From the NCBI GenBank assembly GCA_900314375.1, contig OMVC01000151.1, forward strand, positions 1 through 7,120: a stretch of 7,120 nt of DNA, written 5' to 3'. The notes beneath the pieces are model-generated. The model made no database searches. It was not told where the DNA came from and was given only the letters and a program-made list of their open reading frames with translations. Numbering within the stretch: the stretch's first letter is position 1; every line of letters begins with the position of its first letter. The translations under genes were made by a program, and so were the position numbers. Below are positions 5,191 to 7,120 of this stretch, in pieces. The stretch comes from an uncultured bacterium. GTDB taxonomy: Bacteria; Cyanobacteriota; Vampirovibrionia; Gastranaerophilales; Gastranaerophilaceae.

Positions 5191-6441
5191 ATGGATTTTA
5201 TTGAGATTGCAAAAAACGCAAAAGAAGCAGGTTTAAAAATATCGGCTCTTAATGTCAAAATCAAAAATGATGCGCTAAATTGTATAGCAAAATCTTTTGA
5301 AGAACATAAACAAGAAATTTTTGACGCTAATAAACAAGACCTCGAAAATGCAAAAACACTTGTTGAAGAAGGTAAAATTTCAAATTCTACATACAATCGT
5401 TTAAAGCTTGATGAAAATAAAATGCGCGATATGATTCAAGGGGTTCGCGATATCGCTAACCTTGAAGACCCGATTGGAAAAGTTTTGCTAAACAGAGAAT
5501 TGGACGAAGGGTTAATTTTACAAAAAGTTTCCTGCCCCATCGGTGTTTTGGGGATAATTTTTGAAGCAAGACCCGATGTTATCTCGCAAATTTCAGCACT
5601 TGCAATAAAATCATCAAATGCAGTTATTCTAAAGGGTGGAAAAGAATCCGTAAATACCAATAAAAAAATTATGGAAATAATAAATTCTGCGCTTGATAAA
5701 ATTGAAGATTTCCCTAAAAACGTAATACAACAAGTATTTTCGCATGATGACATTTCTCAAATGTTAAAATGCGATGAGTACATAAATTTAATAATCCCGC
5801 GCGGAGGGAATAAACTTGTTAAATACATAAAAGAAAATACAAATATTCCCGTTTTAGGGCACGCAAGCGGAATTTGCCATATTTTTGTTGATGAATCCTC
5901 TGATATTGATATGGCATCAAAAATCGTTATCGATGCAAAAACACAATACCCAAGTGCATGCAATGCTGTTGAAACTCTACTTATACATGAAAATTTTCAA
6001 AATAAAGACGAATTGCTCGCGTCATTAGAACTATCGGGGATAAAACTTATCACAAATCCTGAGTCTTGGGATATTGAATACGGAGATAAAATATTATCCG
6101 TAAAAACGGTTAAATCGATTGAAGAAGCAATAAAACACATAAACAAATACGGATCGGGGCATACGGATTGTATTATCACAAAAGATACTGAAAATGCAGA
6201 AAAATTTATGAATGAAGTTGATTCTGCAGGGGTATATTGGAATGCATCAACACGCTTTGCTGACGGCTTTCGCTACGGATTTGGCGCAGAAGTCGGCATT
6301 TCTACAAATAAAACCCACGCAAGAGGACCTGTCGGTTTGGAAGGATTAACCATATATAAATACAAACTTACTGGACACGGACAAATTGTTGATGATTACG
6401 CAAAAGGCATAAAGCATTTTACGCATAAAGACTTACAATAA
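5191..6441 (+). CDS. proA: Gamma-glutamyl phosphate reductase (glutamate-5-semialdehyde dehydrogenase)
   Basis: Reduces gamma-glutamyl phosphate with NADPH to glutamate 5-semialdehyde, which cyclises to pyrroline-5-carboxylate; a ProC reductase, not in this window, would finish proline. The 416-residue product matches the family length (about 415) and belongs to the aldehyde dehydrogenase superfamily. Visible motifs are PIGVLGIIFEARPDV (116-130) and SSNAVILKGGKE (141-152) in the cofactor domain, IPRGGNKLV (202-210), VLGHASGICH (221-230), and the catalytic Cys257 in YPSACNAVETLL. The ProA signature is present near the C-terminal third (AIKHINKYGSGHTDCI), followed by FRYGFGAEVGIST and the GPVGLEGL motif. 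All expected residues are in place. It is expressed with proB, whose unstable product ProA must take up directly, a known reason for their adjacency. Its last nine bases overlap the 3' end of the opposing gene, and no terminator is seen after it. Confidence 0.97.
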   Translation: MDFIEIAKNAKEAGLKISALNVKIKNDALNCIAKSFEEHKQEIFDANKQDLENAKTLVEEGKISNSTYNRLKLDENKMRDMIQGVRDIANLEDPIGKVLLNRELDEGLILQKVSCPIGVLGIIFEARPDVISQISALAIKSSNAVILKGGKESVNTNKKIMEIINSALDKIEDFPKNVIQQVFSHDDISQMLKCDEYINLIIPRGGNKLVKYIKENTNIPVLGHASGICHIFVDESSDIDMASKIVIDAKTQYPSACNAVETLLIHENFQNKDELLASLELSGIKLITNPESWDIEYGDKILSVKTVKSIEEAIKHINKYGSGHTDCIITKDTENAEKFMNEVDSAGVYWNASTRFADGFRYGFGAEVGISTNKTHARGPVGLEGLTIYKYKLTGHGQIVDDYAKGIKHFTHKDLQ

Positions 6442-7113
6442 AATAAAAATCATCATAAATAATGAAATTATAAACGATACCCCGACAACGATCCAAAATT
6501 TGGATATTTTTGATTTGCGCGGAACAGATTTCATAGACGATACTTGAGTTTTCGCCTTTTTAGGTTTCGTAACCGTTTTTGTCTTTTTAGTTTTTGAATT
6601 TGTTGATGAAGCTTCCGCTTTTTCCCGTTCTTCTATATATTTTTCTGATAATGTCTTTTTTGAAGGCTTTCCTGTCACCAAAAGTTCAGCATCATATCTT
6701 AATTTTAACAAATCAGGATTTCCCTTTTTATTATATACAACATAACTTAATGCAGTTTCAAACGAACGCTGCAAACATTCCAAAGCAGTCATGCCGTCTT
6801 TTTTTACAGCACCCGAATGAACAGAAAAATTTCCTTGCTTTTTCAGGAAATATAAATCGTCTATAAATTCTTTCTCAACAATTGCGCCTGTACCCTTATC
6901 TTTTAACGTTGCCAGCATCTCATCAAAAGTTACTTCCGTTGTCCTTTTTGAACCCAAAACCTTGCGGCAGATATGTTCGCCAAAACGCCTTGTCTGCCCC
7001 ATACATTGTTCAAAGAACTCTCCTCTATAAAGTTTTTCGGCATCAGTTATTATTTCAAATAAATCTTTATCTACCGTTTTTAAAAAATCAAAATTTGTTT
7101 TTATCATACTCAT
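6433..7113 (-). CDS. DUF4145-like protein with C-terminal membrane anchor
   Basis: A 226-residue product of unknown function. Residues 15-130 are helical and resemble the DUF4145 type of domain: FFEQCMGQTRRFGEHICRKVL (33-53) followed by a loop and IDDLYFLKKQGNFSVHSG (84-101), in which an invariant-looking His99 sits after an Asn/Phe turn. In other proteins such domains accompany nuclease or restriction subunits, but none is nearby. A Lys/Ser/Thr-rich, low-complexity linker (170-204) leads to one hydrophobic helix at the very C-terminus (206-226, FWIVVGVSFIISLFMMIFILL-like), so the globular part should face the cytoplasm, held by a tail anchor. Two starts are possible: ATG at 7113 (MSMIKT) or ATG at 7107 (MIKT). 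The second lies six bases after a TAAAAT hexamer and may be the leaderless start. No Shine-Dalgarno precedes either in the seven bases available. The family call is by eye and moderate. Confidence 0.75.
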   Translation of the reverse strand: MSMIKTNFDFLKTVDKDLFEIITDAEKLYRGEFFEQCMGQTRRFGEHICRKVLGSKRTTEVTFDEMLATLKDKGTGAIVEKEFIDDLYFLKKQGNFSVHSGAVKKDGMTALECLQRSFETALSYVVYNKKGNPDLLKLRYDAELLVTGKPSKKTLSEKYIEEREKAEASSTNSKTKKTKTVTKPKKAKTQVSSMKSVPRKSKISKFWIVVGVSFIISLFMMIFILL

Positions 7114-7119
7114 ATTTTA
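7114..7119 (-). promoter_or_regulatory. Possible -10 hexamer of the DUF4145-like gene
   Basis: On the minus strand TAAAAT directly precedes the ATG at 7113 and is six bases from the in-frame ATG at 7107. The matching -35 would fall outside the window, so this cannot be confirmed here. Confidence 0.25.
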
Positions 7120-7120
7120 G

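Noticed and set aside
1..7120. A new defence, mobile or biosynthetic system
   Set aside because: No nuclease, transposase, integrase, toxin-antitoxin pair, repeat array or biosynthetic cluster is visible. Most genes are housekeeping and the two unknown genes are not adjacent to each other.

Overview
The window is AT-rich chromosomal DNA with single-copy metabolic and tRNA-related genes and no mobile element, RNA gene, CRISPR array or phage signature. The base composition, the compact gut-type gene style and a small membrane protein whose N-terminus reads MQVNSVS...SFG suggest a gut-associated non-photosynthetic relative of the Cyanobacteria (Melainabacteria/Gastranaerophilales type). That assignment is an inference from remembered style, not a database result.

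Layout. Positions 1-2587 hold three minus-strand genes. Read in their own direction they are: a lineage-type multi-pass membrane protein of unknown function (2587-1796), a factor-independent terminator (1761-1729), a formyltransferase of the Fmt family (1710-769), and the N-terminal half of glucose-6-phosphate isomerase, which runs off the left edge (688-1). A 123-base divergent intergenic region (2588-2710) carries back-to-back promoters. Positions 2711-6441 hold three plus-strand genes: the tRNA methylthiotransferase mtaB, then proB and proA, which encode the first two enzymes of proline synthesis from glutamate. proA overlaps by 9 bases, tail to tail, a minus-strand gene (7113-6433) for a DUF4145-like protein with a C-terminal membrane anchor. 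No gene-free stretch exceeds about 125 bases.

How the genes work together. ProB phosphorylates glutamate and ProA reduces the product to glutamate semialdehyde; the 14-base gap between them and a strong Shine-Dalgarno before proA indicate coupled expression. MtaB matures ANN-decoding tRNAs, and the Fmt-like protein could act on initiator tRNA, though its motifs differ from the housekeeping enzyme. The other genes have no evident link to these.

The most notable signal is regulatory. Several genes that begin a transcript (the formyltransferase, mtaB, probably proB, and possibly the DUF4145 gene) have a good -10 hexamer exactly 6-7 bases before the ATG and, in most cases, no usable Shine-Dalgarno. 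This predicts leaderless mRNAs. The operon-internal proA, by contrast, has a textbook Shine-Dalgarno. I see no convincing new multi-gene system; this is largely an ordinary housekeeping region with some interesting expression architecture.
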